Assembly (NCBI RefSeq): GCF_000306235.2
Contig: NZ_AKWZ02000009.1
Location: 1 to 64,000 of the forward strand
Source: Leptospira fainei serovar Hurstbridge str. BUT 6
GTDB lineage: Bacteria; Spirochaetota; Leptospiria; Leptospirales; Leptospiraceae
Length of the DNA: 64,000 nt
Direction: 5' to 3'
The notes under the pieces are model-generated. The model was not told the origin of the DNA. It saw nothing but the letters and a program-made list of their open reading frames with translations, and did no database searches. Every line of letters begins with the position of its first letter. The stretch's first letter is position 1. Below, piece by piece: positions 48,619 through 59,454 of this stretch. A program made the position numbers and the translations under genes.

Positions 48619-49073
48619 TATTCCTCCTCCTCTTCCTCGTCCTCCTCTTCTTCCAGAGGTTCTTCCACGATGGCTTCTTCGTCTTCGAAACCTACTTCGG
48701 CATCATCTTCCACGATCGCATCCTCGAGAAATTCCTCCTCTTCGATACGGGGACGAGTTGCGGTTCGACTTTTGACGACGGGTCGTTTATTTTGATCGGC
48801 TCCGCATTTCGGACAAATCTTATCTTCTTTATTTAAATCGTAAAATTTAGTTCCACAAGTATGACAGGTGAACTTTTTACCCAATGGATTTGCGGAAACT
48901 TTACTTCCTGCAAAAGATCTCTTTGCGAACGATGAGGATGATACGGCAGGCTTTGCAGAAACTGCGATTTCCTTCTTTTTTGCTGCGACCTTCTTTTTAG
49001 GAGCCGGTTTTTTTACCGGAACTTTCTTCTTAGGGGCCACTTTTTTCTTAGCCGTTTTCTTAGCGGTTGCCAT
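48618..49073 (-). CDS. FYDLN acid-domain protein with basic N-terminus and Glu-rich tail
   Basis: This 151-residue protein has three parts. Residues 2-48 are Lys/Ala/Pro-rich, like histone H1 tails. Residues 70-96 hold a zinc ribbon with [20 protein letters not shown] and PKCG, the defining FYDLN motif of a bacterial family of unknown function. The last 45 residues are highly acidic (EEEEFLED, ending in six consecutive Glu). ATG 49073 is chosen because the basic run begins there; the frame opens at 49112. It precedes miaA, and its Glu codons supply the GGAGG string in front of that gene. Confidence 0.85.
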   Translation of the reverse strand: MATAKKTAKKKVAPKKKVPVKKPAPKKKVAAKKKEIAVSAKPAVSSSSFAKRSFAGSKVSANPLGKKFTCHTCGTKFYDLNKEDKICPKCGADQNKRPVVKSRTATRPRIEEEEFLEDAIVEDDAEVGFEDEEAIVEEPLEEEEDEEEEEE

Positions 49074-49184
49074 TGGAATTGACCATCGTGGAATAGACAA
49101 AACCGGATTCAAGCAGAAAAACCTATTTGAAATCTAGTTTCCGATTTCCTCCAAATATTAAGAAATGGGGGCAAAAGGAAGCAA

Positions 49185-49940
49185 ATGACCAAGCTTAGCG
49201 TTAACGTAAACAAAGTCGCAACCCTCCGCAATTCTCGCGGAGGAAACCATCCCGACATTTTGCATATTTCTAGATTGATCCTAGATGCAGGGGCCCAAGG
49301 TATCACGGTGCATCCTCGAGAAGATGAAAGGCATATTCGCAAATCGGATGTGTTTTCGCTTAAAAATTTCTTAAATTCGTACAATCAATCCAAGAACAGA
49401 AAAATAGAATATAATATGGAAGGAGAACCGTCTTCTCGATTTTTGGATTTAGTCTTGGAGGCCAAACCGGATCAGGTTACGTTAGTGCCGGTTACTCCCG
49501 GGGAGATCACATCCGACCACGGTTTCGATCTCCAAAAAGACGGAAATACGTTACGGACCTATATTCAGAAATTTCACGAGGCCGAAATTCGAGTTTCCTT
49601 GTTTGTGGAGACAAATCTCGAAAACTTAAAATACGTTTCGGATACCGGTACGGACCGAGTGGAGTTTTATACCGGCCCGTTCGCGAACGCATTCGAGTCT
49701 TCTCGGGAAGAAGGTGAAAAATCCTTCCAAGTCTATCGATCCGCTGCGGAAACGCTCCTGAATACCGGAATTGGAATCAATGCCGGCCACGATTTGGATC
49801 AATTCAATTTGCTTCTTTTTTCGAAACTGCCTGGTCTCCTGGAAGTATCCATCGGACATCGATTGATTTCCTATGCTTTGGAAGTGGGAATCACCGAGTC
49901 TGTGCGGGCGTATCTGAAAGCTCTTTCGCCAAATCCTTAA
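49185..49940 (+). CDS. pdxJ: Pyridoxine 5'-phosphate synthase
   Basis: This 251-residue TIM-barrel enzyme makes pyridoxine 5'-phosphate from 1-deoxyxylulose 5-phosphate and a 3-amino-2-oxopropyl phosphate. Conserved motifs are [40 protein letters not shown] and [11 protein letters not shown], and [11 protein letters not shown] near the end. ATG 49185 is preceded by a GGAAGC site. Its 3' end overlaps the convergent lipoprotein gene by 50 bases, longer than other overlaps here. Confidence 0.95.
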   Translation: MTKLSVNVNKVATLRNSRGGNHPDILHISRLILDAGAQGITVHPREDERHIRKSDVFSLKNFLNSYNQSKNRKIEYNMEGEPSSRFLDLVLEAKPDQVTLVPVTPGEITSDHGFDLQKDGNTLRTYIQKFHEAEIRVSLFVETNLENLKYVSDTGTDRVEFYTGPFANAFESSREEGEKSFQVYRSAAETLLNTGIGINAGHDLDQFNLLLFSKLPGLLEVSIGHRLISYALEVGITESVRAYLKALSPNP

Positions 49941-50808
49941 ACGTGGAAAAGTTTGAATCCTCGGACAAAAGCAAGTAAGCGGCTTTTTTAAGATGAAGAG
50001 CCAATTGCTTGGAGGCGGGATTATCTTTGGATAAATCCTCCAACCCTTGTTTGAAGGAAATGATATGCCGTTTCCCCGAAGCGATGTCCCTGGAAGGGAG
50101 AGCTTTACGCAATTCCAACCAAGAGCGAGTGGCTTTATTTCCCGAAAGTTCCTTCGAATTTCGCCCGAATTCGCCGGATAAATCCCATACTTTCCGGAAA
50201 GGATGATTCTTTTCCAATGTTTTATAATATTCTAACGAAGGCTTTATTGAATTCGGTTTCGCGCCGGCAACGAAAGATTTATCCAGACCGCAATCCGCAA
50301 ATACTCCTCTGCTCAGGGATTCCTTGGAAACTTCCCCCGACGCAATCAAGGGACCTAGATAACGATAGGCGTCATCCTTCCGACCTTCCTTGCAGGCGCG
50401 AATCGCGGCAATCAGTGAAATTTCACCCTGATCCAAGTCGGAACGCTCCTTATCTTCCTTTATTAATGCGGTCTGAAACGCCAATTCAGCGTATAATGGA
50501 TCGTTAGGGTCGGACGTTTTAGCGCGAATCGCGTATTCGACGGCTCCGTCTAAATCTCCCAAAGATTGATAAAGAATGGATAAATTATAGCAGGCAAGCC
50601 CTCGGTCTCTGCGAATAGAACGGCAGGTGGACCGGAGTAATTTCAAGGAAGAATTCCGTTCCTCTTCGGTTCCATAAAAATCCAAGATCGCTTGTTCCTG
50701 GATCAACTCAGCGCCGAATCTTCCGCCTCCTGGAACGGAAACAGATGAACATCCGAGGGTTCCCAAAAATAGGAAAATAATGATCAGAAAAATGCGAAAG
50801 ATGTTCAC
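49891..50808 (-). CDS. Putative lipoprotein with TPR-like helices
   Basis: This 305-residue protein begins with a lipoprotein signal ([20 protein letters not shown], lipobox LGC at about 20). The mature part is helical and contains TPR-like segments ([21 protein letters not shown]). It has two short paired cysteines (STCRSI, LACYN). The frame opens at 51069, but GTG 50808 is the only start placing the signal peptide at the N-terminus. It is divergent from the protease gene at 50933 and overlaps pdxJ. Confidence 0.75.
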   Translation of the reverse strand: MNIFRIFLIIIFLFLGTLGCSSVSVPGGGRFGAELIQEQAILDFYGTEEERNSSLKLLRSTCRSIRRDRGLACYNLSILYQSLGDLDGAVEYAIRAKTSDPNDPLYAELAFQTALIKEDKERSDLDQGEISLIAAIRACKEGRKDDAYRYLGPLIASGEVSKESLSRGVFADCGLDKSFVAGAKPNSIKPSLEYYKTLEKNHPFRKVWDLSGEFGRNSKELSGNKATRSWLELRKALPSRDIASGKRHIISFKQGLEDLSKDNPASKQLALHLKKAAYLLLSEDSNFSTFKDLAKELSDTPAQTR

Positions 50809-50932
50809 GTACGTTTGTCCATTAACGATAGACCGGTCGAAGGATAGATCGCCTTTTCGGGGGAATGTATTGACAGACCCCGTACGAGGTGGAAAATGTT
50901 CGAAAATAACCCGACCGGCAAGAGGAACCGAT

Positions 50933-52756
50933 TTGAAAAGCCTGAGATCACTCTCTTTCTCCTTCGTCTCCGTCGTATTATGTACGAGTATCTTCTTTTG
51001 CGAGCCTTCCTCTGGACACTCCAAGACTACCGCGGATTTCACTCTTAAAGATTTTGACAGTGTAGTCAAGACCGTTGATCGAAGTTATATCGATAAAAAC
51101 ATCGATAAAAATCGTGCGTACAAGGACGCGGCGATCTTCGCGCTGTTCGCGCTCCCCCATGCTTTATATCTTTATCCCGAAAGCTATTTTAAGGATCGCG
51201 AAAAATACGAGGAGCCGGACGATATTTTCCCCGGAAAAACGTTCAAACTTTCCTCCGAAGATAAGTTTATCGTTTTCGATCCCGACTACAAAGAAGTCGA
51301 GAAAATCAGGGATCGTAAGTTGAAAGAAGAGGCAAATAAGCCGAAACTCTCCGGTGAAGAAGTTATAAAACTAGTCGAACGTGAAAAAGTAAGAAAGGCT
51401 GTTCTGTCCGCAAAATGGGAGCAAACGAATTTCTCAAAAAAGGACTTCGATCGCGTTCTAGCCTTCATTGAAAAAAGTCTTCAAAATTATTCGACTCCTC
51501 CGTTAAAGGATCCTTTCGGAACTGAAGAAACGAAAGATAAGGAACCCTTTTCCATCAAAGACATTTACTTAGCCGCGGCTAACGGGTATCTATCGTCTCT
51601 AGATCCGCATAGCCAAGTATTTCTAAAAGCCGTTTGGGAAGAATCCATGGCAAAGATAGAGGATGGAAGTTTCGAAGGGATCGGCGCAATCTTAAGCGGA
51701 GGCGGAAATAAGGAAGTCGTAGTTGAAAACCCTCTGGAAGGCAGACCTGCCGTTAACGCGGGAGTGCGCGCGGGCGACGTGATCCTAGCGGTCGACGGAA
51801 AATCGGTCAAAGGAATGATCCTTGATAAGGTAGTAGAACGAATCAAGGGTAAGAAAGGCTCGACCGTTAGCTTGACGATTCGACGCAAAGGAGTCTCCGG
51901 GACGTTGAATATAGACGTCGTAAGAGATACCATCGAAATTAAGAATATTGCAAGTAAATTGATCGAAGGCCATAATCAGATCGGTTATATTAAATTAACG
52001 GGCTTTGTTAAGTCTGATCCTTCGGTCGATAAGGAATTTGTACTGCATTTTAAAGAGCTGGAAAAGCAGGCTCAGGCAAAAGGAACCAAATTAAAAGCGC
52101 TAGTCCTGGATTTGCGAAACAATCCCGGCGGATATTTGGATCTCGCCATCGATTTAGCGGATATGTTCATCACCAATGGACTCATAGTGTCCGTTAAGAG
52201 TCCGAACCGCAGTCCGGAGGATTCGAACGCAAAAAATAGGGACTTAACGGACCTTCCGGTAGCGGTATTGATCAATGCAAAGTCCGCTTCCGCTTCGGAA
52301 ATCGTAGCGTCGGCTTTAAAACATCACGGAAGAGGGTTGATTTTAGGCGAACGTTCTTTCGGAAAGGCCACCGTTCAAAAATTGCAGGAACTACCGGGCA
52401 ACGGAGCATATTACATAAAATTAACGCAGTCTAGATACTACGCCCCGTCGGGAAATACGATTCAGGTTGTCGGAGTAAAACCCGATGTGGAAGTTTCTGC
52501 GGAAGAAGACGGAAGTTTCCCGTTCCATTACCGTGAGGAAAATATGTGGAACCACCTTCCGGAATTGCCGTCTGCCGCCGAGGAGAAGAGCCACTTCGAC
52601 GTAAAAAAATTGGAAACTTGGGTCAAGGCGAACGGCAAAGCCGAAAAGTTCATTCAAGAACATAAAAACGACCCGATCAAACCGGATTATCAATTGATTC
52701 GGTCCATCGATTTCGTCGAAGCTCTCATTAATACCGGAGCCGGCAAACGTAAGTAA
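50933..52756 (+). CDS. ctp: C-terminal processing peptidase (S41, Ctp/Prc-like)
   Basis: This 607-residue exported protease has a signal peptide ([16 protein letters not shown]), a PDZ domain (about residues 225-310, [38 protein letters not shown]) and an S41 core. The catalytic serine lies in SASASEIV (Ser region near 455) and the lysine in [18 protein letters not shown] and LRNNPGGYL complete the fold. It cleaves proteins near their C-termini in the periplasm. TTG 50933 with an AGAGGA site begins the signal peptide. A hairpin terminator follows. Confidence 0.93.
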   Translation: MKSLRSLSFSFVSVVLCTSIFFCEPSSGHSKTTADFTLKDFDSVVKTVDRSYIDKNIDKNRAYKDAAIFALFALPHALYLYPESYFKDREKYEEPDDIFPGKTFKLSSEDKFIVFDPDYKEVEKIRDRKLKEEANKPKLSGEEVIKLVEREKVRKAVLSAKWEQTNFSKKDFDRVLAFIEKSLQNYSTPPLKDPFGTEETKDKEPFSIKDIYLAAANGYLSSLDPHSQVFLKAVWEESMAKIEDGSFEGIGAILSGGGNKEVVVENPLEGRPAVNAGVRAGDVILAVDGKSVKGMILDKVVERIKGKKGSTVSLTIRRKGVSGTLNIDVVRDTIEIKNIASKLIEGHNQIGYIKLTGFVKSDPSVDKEFVLHFKELEKQAQAKGTKLKALVLDLRNNPGGYLDLAIDLADMFITNGLIVSVKSPNRSPEDSNAKNRDLTDLPVAVLINAKSASASEIVASALKHHGRGLILGERSFGKATVQKLQELPGNGAYYIKLTQSRYYAPSGNTIQVVGVKPDVEVSAEEDGSFPFHYREENMWNHLPELPSAAEEKSHFDVKKLETWVKANGKAEKFIQEHKNDPIKPDYQLIRSIDFVEALINTGAGKRK

Positions 52757-52764
52757 TATAGAAT

Positions 52765-52795
52765 GCAATGGAACGAAATTCGTTCCATTGCTTTT
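52765..52795 (+). terminator. Intrinsic terminator after ctp
   Basis: GCAATGGAACGAA at 52765-52777 pairs perfectly with TTCGTTCCATTGC at 52779-52791, followed by TTTT. It lies 9 bases after the ctp stop and about 15 bases before the nadB start codon, so nadB expression may depend on read-through or on a promoter inside this region. Confidence 0.8.
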
Positions 52796-52809
52796 CCGGG
52801 GATATATCC

Positions 52810-54411
52810 ATGCCTAGAATACGTACCGATTTCCTTATCATCGGGACCGGGATTACCGGACTTTTTCAAGCTCTCAAGCTTTCACCGTTTGGAGATGTAA
52901 CAATCATCACCAAAAAATCCGACTACGAATCGAATACCAATTATGCGCAAGGCGGAATCGCATCCGTTTTTGCGGAAGGTGATAAGTTCGAGGATCATGT
53001 GCGAGATACGTTGGAATCCGGAGCGGGACTTTGCGATCCTGAAGCGGTTCATATTCTTGTAAAGGAAGGCCCGGCTCTTGTCCGTGAATTGCTCGATTAC
53101 GGCGTCCCGTTCAACCTTGACGCAAATGGAGAATTTGATCTGCATCGCGAAGGCGGGCATGGAACAAATCGAATCGTGCACGCCCACGACCGAACAGGAC
53201 GGGAAATAGAGAAGACTCTATTAGAAAACGTTAAACAAAATCCGAAGATTCGAATTTTAGAATACCATACTTTGGTGGATTTGATCACGCCCCACCATCT
53301 CAAAAAGAAAGGTCTTATTTGTTTCGGAGCGTACGTACTTTCCAATCATACCGGGGAAGTGATTCCGATTCTTGCTAAGCGAACCGTTCTTGCAAGCGGA
53401 GGAGCCGGGCAAGTTTATTCCCACAGCACAAATCCGAAAATTGCAACGGGTGACGGCGTCGCATGTGCATATCGCGCAGGCGCCGTGATTAAGAATATGG
53501 AATTCTACCAGTTCCATCCTACTTCCCTTTATCACGAGAAAGGCGATTCATTTCTCATTTCGGAGGCGGTTCGAGGAAAGGGCGCTATCCTATTGACTAT
53601 GGACGGCGAACCGTTTATGAAAAAATATCACCCGATGGCAGACTTAGCGACTCGCGATATCGTAGCGAGAGCGATCGACGCGGAAATGAAACGTTCGGGC
53701 GATCCCCATGTCTGGTTGGATATTTCGCATAAACCTGCCGGGGAAATAAGAGCAGCCTTCCCTTCCATTTACGAAAAATGTATGGAATTAGGAATCGATA
53801 TTACCTCCCAACCTATTCCTGTAGTTCCCGCGGCGCATTTTATGTGCGGCGGGGTCGCAACCGACCTGCACGGAAAAACGAACATCGAGAATTTATACGC
53901 AGCAGGCGAGGCGGCTTGCACCGGCGTCCATGGGGGAAATCGCTTAGCCTCCAATAGTTTATTGGAATGTCTCGTCTTTTCGAATCGAATCGCGCAAGAC
54001 GTGGAACGAAATCGCCCGACATTCCTGCCTGAGCACGATCAAATTCCTTCCTGGAACAAGGAAGGCTTGGTAAACACGGAAGAATGGGTCTTAATTTCCC
54101 ATGATCTATTAGAAATTAAGAATACGATGTCAAATTACGTCGGTATCGTTCGATCCAACCTGCGTCTGGAAAGGGCTCTCAGAAGAATGGATTTGATATT
54201 TTCGGAAGTCAGAGACTATTATAAGCGGACGATTATTACCGCGCCCTTACTGGAATTAAGAAATTTGGTTTTAGTCGGAGAGTTGATTATCAGAGCGGCT
54301 CTTTCTCGAAAGGAAAGTCGAGGATTGCATTATTCCACGGATTATCCCGAAAATCGTGCTCCTTCCCGCCATGATACCATTTTGCGCGACGATACGGTCC
54401 TGCGGGAATAA
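52810..54411 (+). CDS. nadB: L-aspartate oxidase
   Basis: This 533-residue flavoprotein oxidises L-aspartate to iminoaspartate, first step of de novo NAD synthesis with NadA. The FAD-binding [15 protein letters not shown] starts at residue 9; the signature [33 protein letters not shown] and [10 protein letters not shown] are all present, as is the [12 protein letters not shown] near residue 345 and the [15 protein letters not shown] end of the FAD site. ATG 52810 is the family start; upstream ATG 52768 lies inside the terminator hairpin. nadA and nadC are not in the window. Confidence 0.95.
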   Translation: MPRIRTDFLIIGTGITGLFQALKLSPFGDVTIITKKSDYESNTNYAQGGIASVFAEGDKFEDHVRDTLESGAGLCDPEAVHILVKEGPALVRELLDYGVPFNLDANGEFDLHREGGHGTNRIVHAHDRTGREIEKTLLENVKQNPKIRILEYHTLVDLITPHHLKKKGLICFGAYVLSNHTGEVIPILAKRTVLASGGAGQVYSHSTNPKIATGDGVACAYRAGAVIKNMEFYQFHPTSLYHEKGDSFLISEAVRGKGAILLTMDGEPFMKKYHPMADLATRDIVARAIDAEMKRSGDPHVWLDISHKPAGEIRAAFPSIYEKCMELGIDITSQPIPVVPAAHFMCGGVATDLHGKTNIENLYAAGEAACTGVHGGNRLASNSLLECLVFSNRIAQDVERNRPTFLPEHDQIPSWNKEGLVNTEEWVLISHDLLEIKNTMSNYVGIVRSNLRLERALRRMDLIFSEVRDYYKRTIITAPLLELRNLVLVGELIIRAALSRKESRGLHYSTDYPENRAPSRHDTILRDDTVLRE

Positions 54412-54426
54412 TATGCGATTCGAATT

Positions 54427-54453
54427 CTTTTAATAAATCCACTTTATTAAAAG
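54427..54453. terminator. A/T-rich bidirectional hairpin between nadB and OMP gene
   Basis: CTTTTAATAAA (54427-54437) pairs perfectly with TTTATTAAAAG (54443-54453) across the loop TCCAC. The stem includes the stop codon of the outer-membrane-protein gene. The stem is weak in G/C, so the terminator role is likely but not certain. Confidence 0.6.
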
Positions 54454-55985
54454 ACGTGGCTAAAATTAACAAAAAGTTGTTCGTCTTCCCTTGATTTCGC
54501 ATAATCGATCATGATGATCGTAGCCTGATTCCAAGCGATGCGCAAACCTAATCCTTCGGAATATTTATATCCTTGAGTTCCGATCTTGTGCTCATCGTCC
54601 CAAACTCGTCCAAAATCGAAGAACGGAACGATATTAAATGCGAAGTATTCTCCTCCAACGGAGGCCTCTCCGAATTTCCAACGGATTTCCAAATTTCCCC
54701 AACCCATCACCCTGCCGACGAATCGATCTTGTTTATATCCACGCAGCGTCCGCAAACCGCCCAAACCTCCAATAACCCCTTCCGTACCCCACATATTCCT
54801 ATATTCAAAAAATGGAGTATTCCCGTCCGTTAATCCCATACCGAAGCGACTGGCCAGTACGAGTTTATCGAAGACTTTCGGAAACGGACTATAAAAGAAC
54901 TTACCTTGTGCAAAATACTTTTGGAAATCGAAATCGGAGCCGATCGCCTTGCTAGATTTTTCGTAGGTTCCTTCCAGGAAAACTCCGCTATTCGGGTCGG
55001 GTTCAAAATCGCGAGTATCATATACTAACCCGATTCTAACTGTGTTTACAAAGCCGCCCCCGTACCCTAAAATCTTTCCCGCCTCCTGGTCTTGTGTAAG
55101 TCTAGTCTTACCGTTCGGAACTTTCGCTCCGTAATTCAATGGATCTCCCCCGAGCAAAGGATCATGACCTTGTACGAACTTACCGTCGAAAGTATGAACG
55201 ATATTGTCCGACGCCTTAAACCCTGCGACAAGCCGCACGGTTCCTCCAACGTAGGATCGCTCGGTACTCAAATTAATCATGGGAGTTTGAATCTGGTAAC
55301 GATTGTACATACGATCGGTAACTACGAAGCCGGGTTGACTAGGAATTCCAGTATACGCATTGCCCCCGTAACGAACAGGATCCTGGGGACCTCCTGGACG
55401 CCAGTAATCTAGATTCTGAGACTGATCCTGATACGTCGCATTCGTGCTCAAATACCCGCCAGGTTGATTTCTATCATGGTAACTTAGATTTTTCATCGAA
55501 TCCTGTCCGATTCCAAAATACAAAGTAGTAGGAGTGATCGTCAAAAACGCATCCGCTCTCAGTCTCCATTGCGTATTTGCAATAAACGGCATGTCCAAAC
55601 TGAGCTGATGATATTGTGCATTCTTGTTCGTATTAAAGTATTGGGCAAAAAAACGGACTCGATAAGGAGTATAGTCGAATAATGGGTCGCTCTTCTTCCC
55701 GTTATTATATGCGTACGCTCGAACTCCGTATCCGATTCCTTCGTTCGGATCCGAGTTAATCAAAGGCAAACCGGTCGGATACCAACCTTCTTTTTTCTGA
55801 TCCAAATCCTTTTTGCATAACTGTTTTGCTGGATCCATTGGAAAGGGAAGATTCGGTCGAGGCGGAGATTTTTCACAACCTCCGGTCGGAGGCGGCGCTT
55901 CGGCTAGGACGGATTCGAAAGCGCATAAAAGCGCAAGCAGGCAGGTAAGATCTCTGACTTTGCGAATCTTCATCGAGCGACTCAT
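54447..55985 (-). CDS. Omp85/BamA-like outer-membrane barrel, paralog A
   Basis: This 512-residue protein has a signal peptide ([17 protein letters not shown]), a short N-terminal module with paired cysteines (GGCEKS, QLCKKDL), and a barrel covering the rest, ending in FVNFSHVF with a terminal phenylalanine. The segment [19 protein letters not shown] resembles the Omp85 loop VRGY motif. No POTRA domains are present, so it is a barrel-only or patatin-less Omp85 relative rather than a full BamA. It is closely related to the protein at 56931, with which it forms a tandem pair around a DUF1566 lipoprotein gene. Confidence 0.85.
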   Translation of the reverse strand: MSRSMKIRKVRDLTCLLALLCAFESVLAEAPPPTGGCEKSPPRPNLPFPMDPAKQLCKKDLDQKKEGWYPTGLPLINSDPNEGIGYGVRAYAYNNGKKSDPLFDYTPYRVRFFAQYFNTNKNAQYHQLSLDMPFIANTQWRLRADAFLTITPTTLYFGIGQDSMKNLSYHDRNQPGGYLSTNATYQDQSQNLDYWRPGGPQDPVRYGGNAYTGIPSQPGFVVTDRMYNRYQIQTPMINLSTERSYVGGTVRLVAGFKASDNIVHTFDGKFVQGHDPLLGGDPLNYGAKVPNGKTRLTQDQEAGKILGYGGGFVNTVRIGLVYDTRDFEPDPNSGVFLEGTYEKSSKAIGSDFDFQKYFAQGKFFYSPFPKVFDKLVLASRFGMGLTDGNTPFFEYRNMWGTEGVIGGLGGLRTLRGYKQDRFVGRVMGWGNLEIRWKFGEASVGGEYFAFNIVPFFDFGRVWDDEHKIGTQGYKYSEGLGLRIAWNQATIIMIDYAKSREDEQLFVNFSHVF

Positions 55986-56221
55986 CTATAGGGAAATTTC
56001 CAAACTCATAAGTAAATATGTAGCTTTGTGAAATTGTCAAATATAAATTGCGAACAAATATTCACATTCCCGTGACAAGAACGTCCGAATCGGAATATTA
56101 CGCAAACAAAGATGATCTCGCGTAAAAGAGTCCAAGTCGACTCACCGACATTTTAGAATTTTATAAAAATCTAAAACACTTGAATCGGCAATCAGCGGAT
56201 CGTTTATTAAGTAAATTTCGT

Positions 56222-56917
56222 TTAAGGTCGAACGCAACGAACGTAATAACGATTAGTCTTGTTCTGGGCATCATCCGTTCCGAACTTATCCCTTGCGAAC
56301 GAAACCGCCCTAGCTGTTCGATTGGAAGGATCCTGTTCATTGGCCCAAGCGCTCCAATAAAGATCCTCGATTGTGTCCGGAAACTTCAAGAGCATCTCCG
56401 CACGGCTAGATGAACTTAATAATTTCAATTCGGTATAGCTCGCAACGCGCCAATTCGAATATCCTCCAGTCCTGTCTCCTGAACAACTAGTATATGCTTC
56501 CGAGCTACCGGCCACCCCGATCTGAGAAACCGGAACTAACGCTTCCGGCAAACTTACCGCGTTACACGCCCCGTTGTTTTGATTACAGTATTGCAACTGA
56601 ACGGCGCCCCAACCATTGTTTATAAGACCGCCACCTTCGCAGCTATAACCGCCCGACGTGGCAACATAGGTTTGTCCCTGAGAGCAAATTTTCCAAGTTA
56701 GCCCGATTGACGAATCGGTTATCGTTCCGTCCCCGTTAGATCGATAGGTGCTGAAGAAAAGCGCACCCGCCAGCAATACGTTTGCGTCTTCGTTTAAAAA
56801 ACCTTGGGTCTCCTTATCCTTTTTTTGTTCGCAGTTTGCGACGGCAAAAAACGAAATCGAAAGAACGAAGTAACATTGAAGGATCGAGGAAAAGAAAATT
56901 GTAAACTGGTTCTTCAT
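56222..56917 (-). CDS. DUF1566 (Lcl_C) domain lipoprotein
   Basis: This 231-residue protein has an export signal with a cysteine after FAVANC (near residue 29, plausible lipobox) and a DUF1566 domain: GDGTITDSSIGLTWKICSQG, GGYSNWRVASYTELKLL, and the C-terminal YYVRCVRP. These domains resemble lectin-like surface modules and are numerous in Leptospira. The gene lies between two paralogous barrel genes on the same strand, 14 bases after the upstream one, so it is probably co-transcribed with it. Confidence 0.82.
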   Translation of the reverse strand: MKNQFTIFFSSILQCYFVLSISFFAVANCEQKKDKETQGFLNEDANVLLAGALFFSTYRSNGDGTITDSSIGLTWKICSQGQTYVATSGGYSCEGGGLINNGWGAVQLQYCNQNNGACNAVSLPEALVPVSQIGVAGSSEAYTSCSGDRTGGYSNWRVASYTELKLLSSSSRAEMLLKFPDTIEDLYWSAWANEQDPSNRTARAVSFARDKFGTDDAQNKTNRYYVRCVRP

Positions 56918-56930
56918 AAATAGTACTCTA

Positions 56931-58451
56931 TCAAAATGCGTGGTTAAAGTTTATAAAAAGTTGCTTATCTTCTCGAGAAACTGCGTAGTCTATCATGATA
57001 ATCGTAGTTTGGTTCCAAGCAATCCGAAGTCCCGTTCCCTTAGAATATTTATATCCCTGGGTACCGATCTTATGTTCGTCGTCCCAAATACGACCGAAGT
57101 CGAAAAAGGGAACAATATTGAAGGCAAAGTGTTGCCCCCAGATGGAAAATTCCGCGAATTTATAACGAATCTCTAAATTTCCCCAACCCATCGTACGACC
57201 GACAAATCGATCTTGCTTATATCCGCGAAGGGTCGTGCGACCCCCGAGACCGGAAATCACACCTTCCGTTCCCCACATATTTCTATACTCGAAAAAAGGA
57301 ACATCGCCTTCAGTAAGGGAAAAACCTCCGCGACCGGCCAATACGAGCTTATCGAAAACTTTCGGGAACGGGCTGTAGAAGAATTTAGCCTGCGTGAAAT
57401 ATTTCGAATAATTGTAATCGGATCCCATGGTTTTGGTCGCCCGTTCATAAGTAGCCTCTATGAAAACGCCTTGGTTTGGATCCGGCTCCAAATCACGAGT
57501 ATCATACACCAAACCCAATCGAATGGAATTCACATTTCCACCATGGTACCCTAAAATCTTGCCCGCTTGCTGATCCTGCGTTAATTTTGTAGTGCCATTA
57601 TATACCAATCCGCTGGAATTGATAGGCCATCCGTCCAGAACAGGATCGTTGCCCTTCACTTGCGTACCGTCAAACGTGCGAACTATATTCTGGGAAAACC
57701 TGGCTCCCGTAACAAGCCTTACTGTTCCACCTAAATAGGAATGCTCCGCGCTTAAGTTCGCAGTCGGCGAAATTATATTATATCGATTGTATTGTCCGTC
57801 CGAAACTCTAAATCCATTCTGGGCAGGCAGTCCGCTATACACTCCCCCGCCTAAAGTGACCGGATCTCCCGGACCACCTGGTCGAGTATAAGCAAGATTT
57901 TGCTGCTGTTGAGTAAAGGTTTGGTTCGTGTCCAACTGCGAGCCGGGTTGATTTCGATCGTGAGAACTTAAATTTTGCAGGGAAGATTCTCCGACACCGA
58001 AGAATAGAGTATTCGGGTTTGCATCGTATACGCCCTCACCTCTTAATCTCCACTGAGTTCCAAAAACGTACGGCGCATCAAATGCGATATCCTGGTACTG
58101 TCGATTTTTGGTCGTGTTAAAGTATTGAGCATAGATACGAAACTTATACGGTGTGTATTCGAAAAACGGATCGTCCCTTTTGCCGTTATTATAAGCGAAG
58201 ACGCGCACACCGTATCCGACACCGCTATTCGGATCCGAATTTAAGAGTGGAAGCCCCGTAGGAAACCAACCCTCTTTCTTTTTTATTAAATCCTTCTTAC
58301 AGAGTTGCCTCTGCTGGCTTATTGGAAATGGGAGATCCTTACGGGCCTCGGGCTTTTCGCAACCGCCAATAATATTCTGCGCGGATATTGGTTCAGCGAA
58401 TCCAAAAGTGACAAGTCCGATTAAAGCAAGACAAACGAGAAAATTCTTCAT
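56931..58451 (-). CDS. Omp85/BamA-like outer-membrane barrel, paralog B
   Basis: This 506-residue protein is a paralog of the 54447 protein throughout: GGCEKP and [20 protein letters not shown] at the N-terminus, [25 protein letters not shown] in the middle, [18 protein letters not shown] and [20 protein letters not shown] near the end, and the terminal phenylalanine of FINFNHAF. A signal peptide ([17 protein letters not shown]) precedes it. The long shared blocks point to a tandem duplication with later divergence. No POTRA repeats are visible. It heads the unit that continues with the DUF1566 lipoprotein and the other barrel. Confidence 0.85.
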   Translation of the reverse strand: MKNFLVCLALIGLVTFGFAEPISAQNIIGGCEKPEARKDLPFPISQQRQLCKKDLIKKKEGWFPTGLPLLNSDPNSGVGYGVRVFAYNNGKRDDPFFEYTPYKFRIYAQYFNTTKNRQYQDIAFDAPYVFGTQWRLRGEGVYDANPNTLFFGVGESSLQNLSSHDRNQPGSQLDTNQTFTQQQQNLAYTRPGGPGDPVTLGGGVYSGLPAQNGFRVSDGQYNRYNIISPTANLSAEHSYLGGTVRLVTGARFSQNIVRTFDGTQVKGNDPVLDGWPINSSGLVYNGTTKLTQDQQAGKILGYHGGNVNSIRLGLVYDTRDLEPDPNQGVFIEATYERATKTMGSDYNYSKYFTQAKFFYSPFPKVFDKLVLAGRGGFSLTEGDVPFFEYRNMWGTEGVISGLGGRTTLRGYKQDRFVGRTMGWGNLEIRYKFAEFSIWGQHFAFNIVPFFDFGRIWDDEHKIGTQGYKYSKGTGLRIAWNQTTIIMIDYAVSREDKQLFINFNHAF

Positions 58452-58953
58452 TCAAAGCCCAGATAATAAAATACGATTTCGCAAGTTATAGTGGGGTAAG
58501 AAGCGATGTCAAATTTATTCCTGGAAAACGGGGAACCGTTCATCGTTTAAGTGGGTCTTTTGCAAATTTCCTATCATCGAGTTCATACGGTTGTTCGAAA
58601 TAGAATTGTAATCTTGAACGAGAGGAAAATTTAAGCTCTGCACCAAAAACATGTTTTATATCTCACTTTTCTAGACCAAAAAAAAGGCTTCCCCATTTCA
58701 ATAATGACAATCATACACGAGATAACGAATGAACGAATGTTTAAACCTTGGCTTAGAGAGAATCGGCTAAGTAGAAAAAATGTATGCGCTTGATTCGGAG
58801 AATTCTCAATGATACGCAGGAACAGTACCTTGTATTTCTCTTTCGTTTCGAAATTGATTCTGCGGAAGCTTTTGTTGTTGGGGTGACTAACGTTCCAGAC
58901 TGCTCTTGCGGCCACGTGCAAGCTGAATCACGATTCCGAAAATCGGAACGGGG
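58452..58953. other. Intergenic region of about 500 bp, no gene recognised
   Basis: This gap lies upstream of the barrel gene at 56931 and after the BCCP gene. Short frames exist on both strands (for example near 58631-58921), but none has a ribosome site, signal peptide or family motif. I see no strong hairpin, tRNA-like or repeat structure. It presumably holds the barrel promoter. Confidence 0.5.
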
Positions 58954-59454
58954 TTACGAATTCAATATTAAAATTATCTGATCCTGAGCTACAAGGTCTC
59001 CGGGAGAAGCTTTCAATTCTTGAACCTCTGCATCCGCGCCTGCCTTTAAAGCGTGTTCCATTTTCATTGCCTCGACGACGGCAAGTACCTGGCCCTTCTT
59101 TACCGAGTCTCCGGGCTTTACTTCAACTTTGATGAGCTTTCCGGGCATTGGGCTTTTGATTTCTTTTTGCGCCGCATCGACTCCGCTTGTTTCTTTTGCT
59201 TTCAACAGAAACTGAAAACTGCGTCCTCTAGTATGAATGAAAATTTTGGCGCCGGAAATCAGTGCAACAGAACCGTCGGGAAGCGAAAAGGTCCCTTCTT
59301 TCTCTTGCGTCCAAGAATAATGGGAAAGCAACGTTTCCCAGCCGGACTCGGAATCGAATACCCTTGCCGAAGATGGAGACTCCCCTAAATCAAGGAGATA
59401 CTCCTTTTCCTTCCAGCGTAATCTATATAAGGTACTCACGAATTCACTTCCCAT
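58954..59454 (-). CDS. Biotin carboxyl carrier protein (BCCP) of an acyl-CoA carboxylase
   Basis: This 166-residue protein ends in a biotinyl domain with the biotinylated lysine in VEAMKMEHALK, and KSPMPGKLIKVEVKPGD before it. The first half (LYRLRWKEKEYLLDLGES) resembles the linker/BT region between biotin carboxylase and BCCP in fused acyl-CoA carboxylase alpha subunits. The accC gene overlaps its 5' end by 19 bases, so the two form a split alpha subunit. ATG 59454 has a GAGGGA-like site; the frame opens at 59481. Confidence 0.9.
   Translation of the reverse strand: MGSEFVSTLYRLRWKEKEYLLDLGESPSSARVFDSESGWETLLSHYSWTQEKEGTFSLPDGSVALISGAKIFIHTRGRSFQFLLKAKETSGVDAAQKEIKSPMPGKLIKVEVKPGDSVKKGQVLAVVEAMKMEHALKAGADAEVQELKASPGDLVAQDQIILILNS

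Noticed and set aside
52768..52809. Upstream ATG 52768 as the nadB start
   Set aside because: It lies within the ctp terminator hairpin and adds residues absent from the family; ATG 52810 fits better.
58631..58981. Two opposite-strand frames in the gap before the BCCP gene
   Set aside because: No ribosome site, signal peptide, domain or typical codon pattern; they overlap each other and look like chance frames.
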